From positions 1 through 33,192 of the forward strand of contig CABRHW010000024.1 in NCBI GenBank assembly GCA_902470765.1: a stretch of 33,192 bases of DNA. Reading direction: 5' to 3'. Below, one piece after another: positions 16,166 to 23,975 of the stretch; the first letter of the stretch is position 1; the number at the start of each line of letters is the position of its first letter. The DNA is from an uncultured Collinsella sp. (GTDB lineage: Bacteria; Actinomycetota; Coriobacteriia; Coriobacteriales; Coriobacteriaceae). Under the pieces are notes generated by a model. That model was given only the letters and a program-made list of their open reading frames with translations, did no database searches and was not told where the DNA came from. A program made the position numbers and the translations under genes.

Positions 16166-18893
16166 GAATCTCGATCTCCTCGGCGGGCAGGGTAAAACGG
16201 AAGACGGCCCCATGGGGGTGGTTGTCGCGAACTTCGATGACGCCGCCATGCGCCTCCACGATGGAGCGGCAGAGCGACAGCCCAAGGCCGATGCTTCGAC
16301 GCGAATCCACGGGCCGCGTATTGCTTGAGGTGAAGAAGCGCTCAAAGATATGAGGTTTGTCGCAGTCTGCCACACCCGGCCCATCGTCTGCGACGTCCAC
16401 CACGACGAACGCACCCTCGCGACGTGCGCTGATGGTGACAGTCGAGTCCTCGGGCGTGTATTTGAAGGCGTTCATGATGAGATTCGTAAGCACCTGCATG
16501 ATGAGATGGACGTCGATGCGTACCAGCAGGATGTCGTCAGTGTGCTCGATGGTGACGGCACGTCCATGCGATGCTTGGGCGACATGGCTGAGGGCGGCCT
16601 CGATGACCTCGTCGATGAGCTCGGATGTTAAGTTGAGGCGAATGGTGCCGTCCTCGACGCGTGTGATGGCGAGGAGGTTTTCCACGGTATCGATAAGCCA
16701 GAGGGAGTCGTCGTAGATGGCATCGGCAAGATCGCAGCGTTGTTCGAGGCTGAGCTTCTCGTCGCTCTTCCGAAGGATTGCCGCAGATCCGGATATAGCC
16801 GTGAGGGGTGTCCTCAAATCGTGGCCGATGGAGCGCAAAAGGTTGGCACGCAGCTGCTCGTTTTTCGCCAAGACCGCAGCCTCTTCGCGCTCTTGCGCCG
16901 CCCGGTCGCTTTCGAGCGCCAAGGCGCATTCACCTACGATAGATAGGACGATCGAATGCTCGAAGGCTTCGATCTCGCGCCCCTCCAGGGCGATGCCGAT
17001 GACACCGAATACCTTGTCGCCGGTGCGAACCGCGAGGTAGAGACAGCGCGCCTCAGGCAGGGTCCGCGTGCTTGCGCCCGCGCGCTTGTTGTTGGTGTAG
17101 GTCCAGGTTGCAACGGCGCGCTCGTAGTCGGTGAGCAGCGACGCGGATCGGTTTTCGGTGCCAGCGGACTCATAGAGCGCCTTGCCGAGCGTGCCGTGTT
17201 CGGCGGGGTAGAAGACCACGTCGAGTTTTAGCAGTTTGACGAGTTGGTTCATGGCGACGCGGGCGCACTCCTCCGCGCTATGGGCTTGCTGCAAGAGCTG
17301 GTTCGTTTCGAGGAGTACGCGCGTTTTGAATGCGTTCTCGGCGGATGTACGGGCGTTGTCGGCGATGCGCGCAGTTAACTCGCCGGCGACCATAGCGGTG
17401 GCGAACATGATGCCGAACGTGACCAGATAGCTTCGGTCGTAGCTGGCGAGCGAAAACAGAGGCGTGACGAAGCAGAAGTTGTAAAGCACTACAGAGAGCA
17501 CGCTCGATACGATCGTGCAGATACGCCCCGTCGTGGTGACGGCGGTCAGCAGGGCCGTGAAGATATAGAGGGATATGATGCTGGAATCGGCAAATCCCAG
17601 ATGGCGGAAAGCCGTGCCGATCGCCGTGGCGGCAAGAGAGAGAGCCAGCGTGCGAAGCACGTTTCGGCTGCTGGGCGGCTGCAGGGCGAGCGCATGGCGG
17701 CGTCCTTTGGGTCGGGAGGGCGGAGTCGACTGTTCTGGAATGATGTAAATGTCGAGGTTCGGAGCGAATGTTATGAGCTGTTCTACGAGAGATTTGCGGC
17801 CGAAGAGGGCCTGACGGACGCTGCTGCGCTCGCCCGTGCGCCCCATGACGATCTTCGAAATACCCGACAGGCGCGCGAACTCGGAGATCTGAAACGCGAT
17901 GTCGTCGCCATAGACGGTTTCCATATGTGCTCCGAGCTGCTCGGCTAGGGCGATATTGGCTGCAAGCTTGGCGCGCTCATCATCGCTCATGGCTTGCGTG
18001 CGCGGGCTCTCTACGAACAGGGCGACGAGCTCGCTGCGAAACGCTTTCGCCATGCGTGCGGCGGCACGGACGATGCGGGGATTGGTCGGCGCCGGGGAGA
18101 CACAGACTAAGATACGCTCCCTGGTGTAGTAGTCACGGTTTCCCAGCACGCGTGCGGCGTCTGTGAGGTGACCGGTGCGATCGGCGCAGCGGCGCAGCGC
18201 GATTTCTCGGAGTGCGGTGAGGTTCTCGACGGTAAAAAAATGCTGTTGCGCTCGGTCGGCTTGTGCGGGACGGTAGACGAGGCCGGCGCGAAGGCGCTCA
18301 AGTAGGTCTTCGGGCTCTATGTCGACGAGCTCGACCTGGTCGGCATCATCGAAGATACGGTCGGGGATTCGTTCGCTCACGACAACGCCGGTGATGGATG
18401 CAACCATGTCGTTTAGGCTCTCGATATGCTGAACGTTCACGGTCGTATAGACGTCGATGCCCGCATGTAGAAGTTCCTCGACGTCTTGATAGCGTTTGTC
18501 GTGGCGAGATCCCGGCGCATTCGTATGGGCGAGCTCGTCGACAAGGATGAGCTGAGGGGCGCGTTCGATAGCCGCATCTAGATCGAACTCGCTGAGCGCA
18601 ATGCCGTTGTGCTCGATGAGTTTGCAGGGCACGTTCTCAAGCCCTTGTGCAAGATGGGCAGTTGCCGGACGTTCGTGCGGCTCGATGTATCCCGCGACGA
18701 CGTCGACACCTCGCCGCTTGGCGGCGTGGGCGGCTTGAAGCATCGCATAGGTTTTGCCTGTGCCAGCAGCGTAGCCAAAGAAAATTTTGAGGTGTCCCCG
18801 GCTGGTTCGAGTGTCATCGGCGACCCCGTCTTTCTCAATTGCCTTGAGGATGAGGTCTGGATTGACGCGAGTGTCCGATGCGTCGCGCTGCAT
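16158..18893 (-). CDS. kdpD: KdpD sensor histidine kinase
   Basis: A 911-residue membrane sensor kinase with the complete KdpD layout. The N-terminal KdpD domain has Walker A GYAAGTGKT (40-48) and Walker B-like LILVDELAHTNAPGSRHD. A Usp-like domain, about four membrane segments (DUF4118), a GAF-like region, HisKA with RSIGHDLRTPLTAI (H691) and a C-terminal HATPase with DGPGV and GLGLSL motifs follow. It senses low potassium and turgor and phosphorylates KdpE; in other bacteria the Usp domain binds c-di-AMP. The ATG at 18893 follows GAAAGG; an upstream in-frame extension lies in the leader and is rejected. It is divergent from kdpFABC and forms an operon with kdpE. Confidence 0.95.
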   Translation of the reverse strand: MQRDASDTRVNPDLILKAIEKDGVADDTRTSRGHLKIFFGYAAGTGKTYAMLQAAHAAKRRGVDVVAGYIEPHERPATAHLAQGLENVPCKLIEHNGIALSEFDLDAAIERAPQLILVDELAHTNAPGSRHDKRYQDVEELLHAGIDVYTTVNVQHIESLNDMVASITGVVVSERIPDRIFDDADQVELVDIEPEDLLERLRAGLVYRPAQADRAQQHFFTVENLTALREIALRRCADRTGHLTDAARVLGNRDYYTRERILVCVSPAPTNPRIVRAAARMAKAFRSELVALFVESPRTQAMSDDERAKLAANIALAEQLGAHMETVYGDDIAFQISEFARLSGISKIVMGRTGERSSVRQALFGRKSLVEQLITFAPNLDIYIIPEQSTPPSRPKGRRHALALQPPSSRNVLRTLALSLAATAIGTAFRHLGFADSSIISLYIFTALLTAVTTTGRICTIVSSVLSVVLYNFCFVTPLFSLASYDRSYLVTFGIMFATAMVAGELTARIADNARTSAENAFKTRVLLETNQLLQQAHSAEECARVAMNQLVKLLKLDVVFYPAEHGTLGKALYESAGTENRSASLLTDYERAVATWTYTNNKRAGASTRTLPEARCLYLAVRTGDKVFGVIGIALEGREIEAFEHSIVLSIVGECALALESDRAAQEREEAAVLAKNEQLRANLLRSIGHDLRTPLTAISGSAAILRKSDEKLSLEQRCDLADAIYDDSLWLIDTVENLLAITRVEDGTIRLNLTSELIDEVIEAALSHVAQASHGRAVTIEHTDDILLVRIDVHLIMQVLTNLIMNAFKYTPEDSTVTISARREGAFVVVDVADDGPGVADCDKPHIFERFFTSSNTRPVDSRRSIGLGLSLCRSIVEAHGGVIEVRDNHPHGAVFRFTLPAEEIEIHE

Positions 18894-18925
18894 AGCGTAG
18901 CCTTTCTGAAGCGTTGTCCATGCGT

Positions 18926-18954
18926 GCATACGCGGTGAAGACACCACTGTATGC
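18926..18954. promoter_or_regulatory. Nested inverted repeat in the kdpD leader
   Basis: GCATAC (18926-18931) pairs with GTATGC (18949-18954), and inside it GGTG (18934-18937) pairs with CACC (18942-18945). It lies 33-61 bp upstream of the kdpD start. It may be an operator for kdpDE autoregulation or a leader hairpin; the sequence does not decide. Confidence 0.4.
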
Positions 18955-18993
18955 TCGCGAGGTCGAGTATAGGCGCACTGCAGCTGCAATAGT

Positions 18994-19057
18994 GCTTTCT
19001 ACCTGCATCTTTACGGCATCTTAAGGACGTGAGCCCCGGCCCTCACGCCTCTTTAAT
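18994..19057 (+). promoter_or_regulatory. Candidate KdpE box and kdpFABC promoter
   Basis: Three consecutive 11-mers start at 18994, 19005 and 19016 (GCTTTCTACCT, GCATCTTTACG, GCATCTTAAGG). The last two share GCATCTT with exact 11-bp spacing, the tandem-repeat geometry expected for OmpR-family dimers. A plausible -10 (TTTAAT, 19052-19057) would put the repeats roughly 40-70 bp upstream of the start site, without a good -35, as in activator-dependent promoters. A GTGAG/CTCAC inverted repeat lies between (19029-19046). Confidence 0.55.
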
Positions 19058-19063
19058 CCCTAG

Positions 19064-19116
19064 AAGCGTTTACTGTCCCCAGACGCTTGCGAGGGCAGGC
19101 GTCCGAGACATCGGAC
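19064..19116 (+). other. kdpF leader with mutually exclusive stems
   Basis: Three short stems compete: AAGCGT/ACGCTT (19064-19069 with 19083-19088), GACGC/GCGTC (19082-19086 with 19099-19103) and GTCCGA/TCGGAC (19101-19106 with 19111-19116). The first and third can coexist while the second excludes both. They end 21 bases before the kdpF start. No known riboswitch class was recognised. Confidence 0.35.
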
Positions 19117-19137
19117 CGCGTGTGAAAGGGGCGGTAA

Positions 19138-19224
19138 ATGGACATCCTCATTCCCATCATCGGAGTCGTCTGCATTGGACTTCTTATCTATTACATCTAC
19201 ATTCTGATGAGGAGTGATTCGTAA
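19138..19224 (+). CDS. kdpF: KdpF small membrane subunit
   Basis: A 28-codon gene reading MDILIPIIGVVCIGLLIYYI and then YILMRSDS. It is a single hydrophobic helix of KdpF size (E. coli KdpF has 29 residues) directly before kdpA. KdpF stabilises the KdpABC complex in the membrane. AAAGGGG lies upstream of the ATG, and the stop is three bases before the kdpA start. Sequence conservation in KdpF is low, so the call rests on size, one membrane helix and position. Confidence 0.85.
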   Translation: MDILIPIIGVVCIGLLIYYIYILMRSDS

Positions 19225-19227
19225 ACT

Positions 19228-21051
19228 ATGGACGCTGCGATTCAGTACATCTTGTACTTTGCCGTACTCGTCGTCCTGGCCGTTCCGCTCGGTCGGTTCA
19301 TGGCCCATATCATGGATGGTGAGCATACGTTCCTGTCGCCTGTGATTGCTCCTGTGGAGCGTGGCGTCTATCGTCTGCTTCGCATCGACGCGGCAGAACA
19401 GATGGGGTGTAGGCGCTATCTGGCGAGCGTGCTGGTCTTTTCGGGGATCGGCCTCGTGACTCTTGTGGCACTCCAGGCGCTTCAGTCCTTCTTGCCAGGC
19501 AATCCCCAGCACCTGCCGGGTGTGTCATGGGACCTGTCGTTCAATACGGCTGCTTCCTTCATAACCAACTCCAACTGGCAGTCCTACTCCGGTGAGACCA
19601 CCCTGTCCTACCTTGTGCAGTTCATGGGTCTCACTGTGCAGAACTTCGTTTCCGCTGGTACCGGTATCGCGGTCATGTTCGCGCTGATCCGCGGCTTCCG
19701 TCAGGTCAAGGAGCAGGGTCTGGGTTCCTTCTGGGTCGACCTCACCCGCACCGTCCTGTATGTGCTCATCCCGCTGAACCTCGTGTTCGGCATCTGCCTG
19801 GCTGCCGGTGGCGTCATCTCCAACTTCCAGCCGGCTCAGAAGGCTGAGCTCGTAGAACCCGTCGCTGTTCAGCCTAATGCAGACGGCGGCTGGAGCGTCA
19901 TCGACGGCGCCCAGATCGAGGGCGACACGGTCAAGGTCGACGGCAAGGTTGTCGAGGGCGCGCGCGTGGTCACCGAGCAGTTCCTGCCCCAGGGTCCCGC
20001 GGCTCCTCAGGTCGCCATCAAGCAGTCCGGCACCAACGGCGGCGGCTTCTTCGGCGTGAACTCCGCCCATCCGTATGAGAACCCCAGTGCCTTCACCAAC
20101 ATCATCGAGATGACCAGCCTGCTGCTGATCCCGGCCGCCTGCTGCTTCACCTTCGGTATCGGCGTCAAGAACACCAAGCAGGGCAAGGCCATCTTTGCCG
20201 CCATGCTCATCCTGCTGGTGATCTTCACCGGCATCATCGCCGTTAACGAACATGCGGGTACGCCGCAGCTGGCAGATGGCGGCGCGGTCAACATCGAGAT
20301 GACCGACGGCCAGGCCGGCGGCAACATGGAGGGCAAGGAGAGCCGCTTTGGCATCGCCTCCTCTTCCACCTGGTCCGCATTCACGACGGCTGCTTCCAAC
20401 GGCTCGGTCAACTCCATGCACGACTCCTACACCCCGCTCGGCGGGTTTGTCCAGATGCTCCAGATAGCGCTGGGCGAGGTGGTGTTCGGCGGCGTGGGCT
20501 GCGGCCTGTACGGCATGATCGGCTTCGCCATCCTCACGGTGTTTATCGCCGGCCTTATGGTCGGCCGCACGCCCGAGTTCTTGGGCAAGAAGATCGAGCC
20601 GACCGAGATGCGCTGGGCGGTGGTTCTGTGTCTCGCCACTCCGTTCGCCATTCTGGTGAGCTCCGCTATCGCCTGCATGGTGCCCGGTCTTGTCGACCAA
20701 CTCACCAACGGCGGGGCGCATGGCTTCTCCGAGGTCCTGTACACCCTTACTTCGGCTGGCGGCAACAACGGCTCCTCATTCGCCGGCATGAACTGCAACA
20801 TCCCGTGGATCAACGTGCTGCTGGGTATCGAGATGCTGTTCGCGAGGTTCCTGCCGATTGTGGGCACGCTCGCCATTGCGGGCTCGCTGGCCGGGAAGGG
20901 CAAGGTCGCCGAGAGCGCCGGCACGCTTTCCACCACCAATGTCATGTTCGTGTTCCTACTGGTATTCGTCGTTCTGCTGATTGGCGCCCTGAGCTTCTTC
21001 CCGGCGTTGGCGCTTGGTCCCGTTGCCGAATTCTTCCAGATGGTTGCGTAA
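19228..21051 (+). CDS. kdpA: KdpA potassium-channel subunit
   Basis: The 607-residue potassium-translocating subunit of the KdpFABC P-type ATPase, related to superfamily K+ transporters, with about ten membrane helices. Filter-region signatures are visible: FNTAASFITNSNWQSYSGE, SGTNGGGFFGVNSAHPYENP and TSAGGNNGSSFAG. It is about 50 residues longer than the 557-residue E. coli protein; most of the extra length is an extracytoplasmic segment near residues 205-250 (around GDTVKVDGKVVEGARVV) and a loop near 345-375. GAGGAG lies ahead of the ATG. It is followed by kdpB after 15 bp. Phe codons here and in kdpB are mostly TTC by eye, unlike the TTT-rich uxa genes. Confidence 0.96.
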   Translation: MDAAIQYILYFAVLVVLAVPLGRFMAHIMDGEHTFLSPVIAPVERGVYRLLRIDAAEQMGCRRYLASVLVFSGIGLVTLVALQALQSFLPGNPQHLPGVSWDLSFNTAASFITNSNWQSYSGETTLSYLVQFMGLTVQNFVSAGTGIAVMFALIRGFRQVKEQGLGSFWVDLTRTVLYVLIPLNLVFGICLAAGGVISNFQPAQKAELVEPVAVQPNADGGWSVIDGAQIEGDTVKVDGKVVEGARVVTEQFLPQGPAAPQVAIKQSGTNGGGFFGVNSAHPYENPSAFTNIIEMTSLLLIPAACCFTFGIGVKNTKQGKAIFAAMLILLVIFTGIIAVNEHAGTPQLADGGAVNIEMTDGQAGGNMEGKESRFGIASSSTWSAFTTAASNGSVNSMHDSYTPLGGFVQMLQIALGEVVFGGVGCGLYGMIGFAILTVFIAGLMVGRTPEFLGKKIEPTEMRWAVVLCLATPFAILVSSAIACMVPGLVDQLTNGGAHGFSEVLYTLTSAGGNNGSSFAGMNCNIPWINVLLGIEMLFARFLPIVGTLAIAGSLAGKGKVAESAGTLSTTNVMFVFLLVFVVLLIGALSFFPALALGPVAEFFQMVA

Positions 21052-21066
21052 AGGAGTCGCAGATTT

Positions 21067-23127
21067 ATGGCTATGCAAAAAGACATGATGAGCCGCGCGG
21101 TGTGCGATTCATTTGCCAAGCTTGACCCCCGTGTCCAGGTCCAAAACCCGGTCATGTTCCTGGTGTGGCTGTCGGCCGCCATGACCTCCATTCTGGCCAT
21201 CGCCTCTATTTTTGGGGTACAGGACGCCGGCGTCCCCACGTGCTATGTGATCGCCATCGCCGTCATTCTCTGGCTGACCGACCTCTTTTCAAATTTTGCC
21301 GAGGCACTTGCCGAGGGCCGCGGTAAGGCCCAGGCAGACTCCCTGCGCGCGGCGAAAAAGGACGTCGAGGCCCATCGCATCGAGTCCGTCGAGGATAAGG
21401 ACCGCTTCACGGTCGTTCCCGGTACCGAGCTCTCACGCGGGGATCTGGTGGTCGTGCGCGCCGGCGAGCAGATTCCGGGAGACGGCGATGTCATCGAGGG
21501 TGCCGCCTCGGTTGATGAGTCGGCCATTACCGGCGAGTCTGCACCCGTGGTTCGCGAGGCTGGCGGCGACCGTTCTGCCGTCACTGGCGGCACCACCGTG
21601 CTTTCCGATTGGATTGTGGTGAAAATCACCAGTGAACCTGGCCAGAGCTTCCTGGATAAGATGATCGCCATGGTCGAGGGCGCCGCCCGCAAGAAGACCC
21701 CCAACGAGGTCGCGCTCGAGATCTTTCTGGTTGCTCTGTCCGTCATCTTCATCTTCGTGACGCTCGCACTGTACTGCTACTCGAGTTTCTCTGCAGGGCT
21801 CAACGGTATGGCGAACCCCACAGCTGTGACCACGCTCGTTGCCTTGCTCGTCTGTCTGGCGCCCACCACCATTGGTGCGCTGCTGTCCGCCATTGGCATC
21901 GCCGGCATGAGCCGACTGAACGAGGCCAACGTGCTGGCCATGTCCGGCCGCGCCATCGAGGCCGCCGGTGACGTCGACATCCTCATGCTCGATAAGACCG
22001 GTACCATCACCTTGGGCAACCGCCAGGCCGCTGAGTTCATTCCGGTCGACGGTGTCGATCCGGCAGAACTCGCCGATGCCGCGCAGCTGTCTTCTCTGGC
22101 GGATGAGACCCCCGAGGGCCGCTCCATCGTCGTGCTCGCCAAGGAGCAGTTTGGGCTGCGCGGCCGCACACTCGAGGATAAGGGCATGGAGTTCATCCCG
22201 TTCACCGCGGCGACCCGCATGTCCGGTGTGAACTACGCCGGCAGCGAGATTCGCAAGGGTGCGGCCGATTCCGTTCGCGCTTATGTGGAGGCTGCCGCAG
22301 GAGTGTTCTCGAAGGAGTGCGACGAGGCCGTCGAACGCATTGCGAAGGTGGGCGGCACCCCGTTGGTCGTGGCAAAGGACCGACGTGTGCTGGGCGTTGT
22401 GTACCTCAAGGACATCATCAAGTCCGGCGTTAAGGAGAAGTTCGCCGACCTGCGCCGCATGGGTATCAAGACCATCATGGTGACGGGCGACAACCCGCTC
22501 ACTGCCGCGGCAATCGCCGCCGAGGCCGGCGTTGACGACTTCCTGGCTGAGGCCACCCCCGAGGGCAAGCTCGAGAAGATCCGCGAGTTCCAGCGTGAGG
22601 GCCACCTGGTCGCCATGACCGGCGATGGCACCAACGATGCGCCGGCGCTCGCCCAGGCGGACGTCGCCGTGGCCATGAACACCGGCACTCAGGCCGCCAA
22701 GGAGGCCGGCAACATGGTCGACCTCGACTCCAGCCCCACCAAGCTCATCGAGGTCGTGCGTATCGGCAAGCAACTGCTCATGACCCGCGGCTCGCTCACG
22801 ACCTTCTCGGTCGCCAACGACGTCGCCAAGTATTTCGCCATCATCCCGGCGCTATTCTCGCCGATCTACCCCGGGTTGGACGCCCTCAACATCCTGGGGC
22901 TCACCAGCCCGTTGTCTGCCGTGCTGTCCGCCATTATCTACAACGCGCTGGTCATCGTCGCGCTGATTCCTGCCGCCCTGAAAGGCGTGAAGTACCGCGA
23001 GCTTTCGTCCGGCCAGCTGCTGACCCACAACCTGTTGGTGTGGGGTCTGGGCGGTATCGTGGCACCGTTCGTATTCATCAAAATTATCGACATGCTGCTG
23101 GCCTTGTTCGGCATTGGCATGATGTAG
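21067..23127 (+). CDS. kdpB: KdpB P-type ATPase subunit
   Basis: The 686-residue catalytic subunit that hydrolyses ATP to drive potassium uptake through KdpA. P-type landmarks are intact: ITGES in the actuator domain, MLDKTGTIT with phosphorylated D309, the KdpB-type nucleotide-binding region, and MTGDGTNDAPAL in the hinge. Membrane helices flank these as expected. AAAGGAG precedes the ATG by ten bases. It sits between kdpA and kdpC at operon spacing. Nothing appears degraded. Confidence 0.97.
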   Translation: MAMQKDMMSRAVCDSFAKLDPRVQVQNPVMFLVWLSAAMTSILAIASIFGVQDAGVPTCYVIAIAVILWLTDLFSNFAEALAEGRGKAQADSLRAAKKDVEAHRIESVEDKDRFTVVPGTELSRGDLVVVRAGEQIPGDGDVIEGAASVDESAITGESAPVVREAGGDRSAVTGGTTVLSDWIVVKITSEPGQSFLDKMIAMVEGAARKKTPNEVALEIFLVALSVIFIFVTLALYCYSSFSAGLNGMANPTAVTTLVALLVCLAPTTIGALLSAIGIAGMSRLNEANVLAMSGRAIEAAGDVDILMLDKTGTITLGNRQAAEFIPVDGVDPAELADAAQLSSLADETPEGRSIVVLAKEQFGLRGRTLEDKGMEFIPFTAATRMSGVNYAGSEIRKGAADSVRAYVEAAAGVFSKECDEAVERIAKVGGTPLVVAKDRRVLGVVYLKDIIKSGVKEKFADLRRMGIKTIMVTGDNPLTAAAIAAEAGVDDFLAEATPEGKLEKIREFQREGHLVAMTGDGTNDAPALAQADVAVAMNTGTQAAKEAGNMVDLDSSPTKLIEVVRIGKQLLMTRGSLTTFSVANDVAKYFAIIPALFSPIYPGLDALNILGLTSPLSAVLSAIIYNALVIVALIPAALKGVKYRELSSGQLLTHNLLVWGLGGIVAPFVFIKIIDMLLALFGIGMM

Positions 23128-23139
23128 ACGGAGGTTTGT

Positions 23140-23730
23140 ATGTTCAAAGGTATCGCATCGCGCGCACTTGGCGTGTTCGCGCTGTTTACCATCGTCTGCG
23201 GCCTGGGATACACGCTCGTGGTGACCGGCGTCGCGCAGCTTGCGTTTCCGTACAAGGCGAACGGATCGCTCATTACGGTCGACGGCAAGGTTGTGGGTTC
23301 CGAGCTCATCGGCCAGAACTTTGATGACGAAGCCCACATGTGGGGTCGTATCCAGAACGTATCAATTGTCGAAGGCGAAGACGGCGAGCTCATGGCGTAT
23401 GGTGCCCCGTCCAACCTGTCCCCGGCGAGTGAGGAGTATCGGCAGCTGATAGATGCGCGCGTGAAGAAGATCCGCGCCGCCAACCCCGATGCCGATATGG
23501 ACGCTGTGCCCGTCGATCTGGTGACGTGTTCGGGGTCCGGCCTCGACCCGGAGATCTCTCCGGATGCCGCCGAGTACCAGGTTCCGCGCCTTGCCAAGGC
23601 CACGGGCAAAAGTGAGGACGAGGTGCGCGACATCATCGCCGCGTGCACCAAGGGCCGTTTCCTCGGCGTGTTCGGCGAGCCCACGGTCAACGTGCTCAAG
23701 GTGAATCTTATGCTGGACGGCGCGCTGTAG
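23140..23730 (+). CDS. kdpC: KdpC subunit
   Basis: A 196-residue single-span subunit of KdpFABC. The N-terminal membrane helix (about 8-30: GVFALFTIVCGLGYTLVVTG) is followed by an extracytoplasmic domain with the family segments GSELIGQNF, PVDLVTCSGSGLDPEISPDAA and GVFGEPTVNVLKVNLML. KdpC assists ATP and potassium binding by the complex. ACGGAGG lies ahead of the ATG. It ends the operon; six bases later starts the remnant of a GltD-like 3' end and its terminator. Confidence 0.95.
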   Translation: MFKGIASRALGVFALFTIVCGLGYTLVVTGVAQLAFPYKANGSLITVDGKVVGSELIGQNFDDEAHMWGRIQNVSIVEGEDGELMAYGAPSNLSPASEEYRQLIDARVKKIRAANPDADMDAVPVDLVTCSGSGLDPEISPDAAEYQVPRLAKATGKSEDEVRDIIAACTKGRFLGVFGEPTVNVLKVNLMLDGAL

Positions 23731-23735
23731 GTGAG

Positions 23736-23777
23736 GGAGTGGCGGATGAGGGCATGACTGCCTACCTGGGCCTCTAA
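23736..23777 (+). pseudogene. Remnant of a GltD-like 3' end after kdpC
   Basis: In one frame, 23736-23777 reads GVADEGMTAYLGL and stop after one Glu-Gly lead-in, nearly the same as the last residues of the GltD-like protein (LAVEGMTSYLGL, stop at 15361-15363). No start codon or longer frame supports an intact gene here. It is best read as a leftover gene end attached to the duplicated terminator, and it marks the right boundary of the kdp block. Confidence 0.7.
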
Positions 23778-23864
23778 CTCCACCCCGCCCATCAGTTGCG
23801 GTGAAATACGGACTGTTTTGGCTGTCAAAGGCCTTATCTACTCCGTATTCCACCGCAACTTTTT
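23751..23864 (+). repeat. Direct repeat copy B: gltD-like 3' end plus terminator
   Basis: This matches 15337-15450. Arms 23794-23812 and 23842-23860 form the same 19-bp stem with one A-C mismatch, and the T-run (23860-23864) makes it a working terminator for kdpFABC. Differences from copy A are concentrated in the third-position-like changes of the coding tail and the short CCC/CAC stretch after the stop. Confidence 0.85.
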
Positions 23865-23975
23865 GTGGGCTGAGTAAAAGCCGGGGGAGCGTGTACGGTC
23901 GGGTGCAGCGCGGTTACTGATACGATAAGTACGTTAGCAACTGCCGCCGAGCGGCTCAAACGAAAGGAACCCTGT

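Noticed and set aside
19028..19116. Known c-di-AMP (ydaO-type) riboswitch upstream of kdpF
   Set aside because: Potassium transporters often carry one, but the conserved ydaO segments were not seen and the region is short; only generic competing stems are present.
19525..20721. Minus-strand open frame opposite kdpA (398 codons)
   Set aside because: Shadow of kdpA with no recognisable domain; similar shadows lie opposite uxaB, the symporter, GH28, kdpB, the flavoenzyme and gntP.
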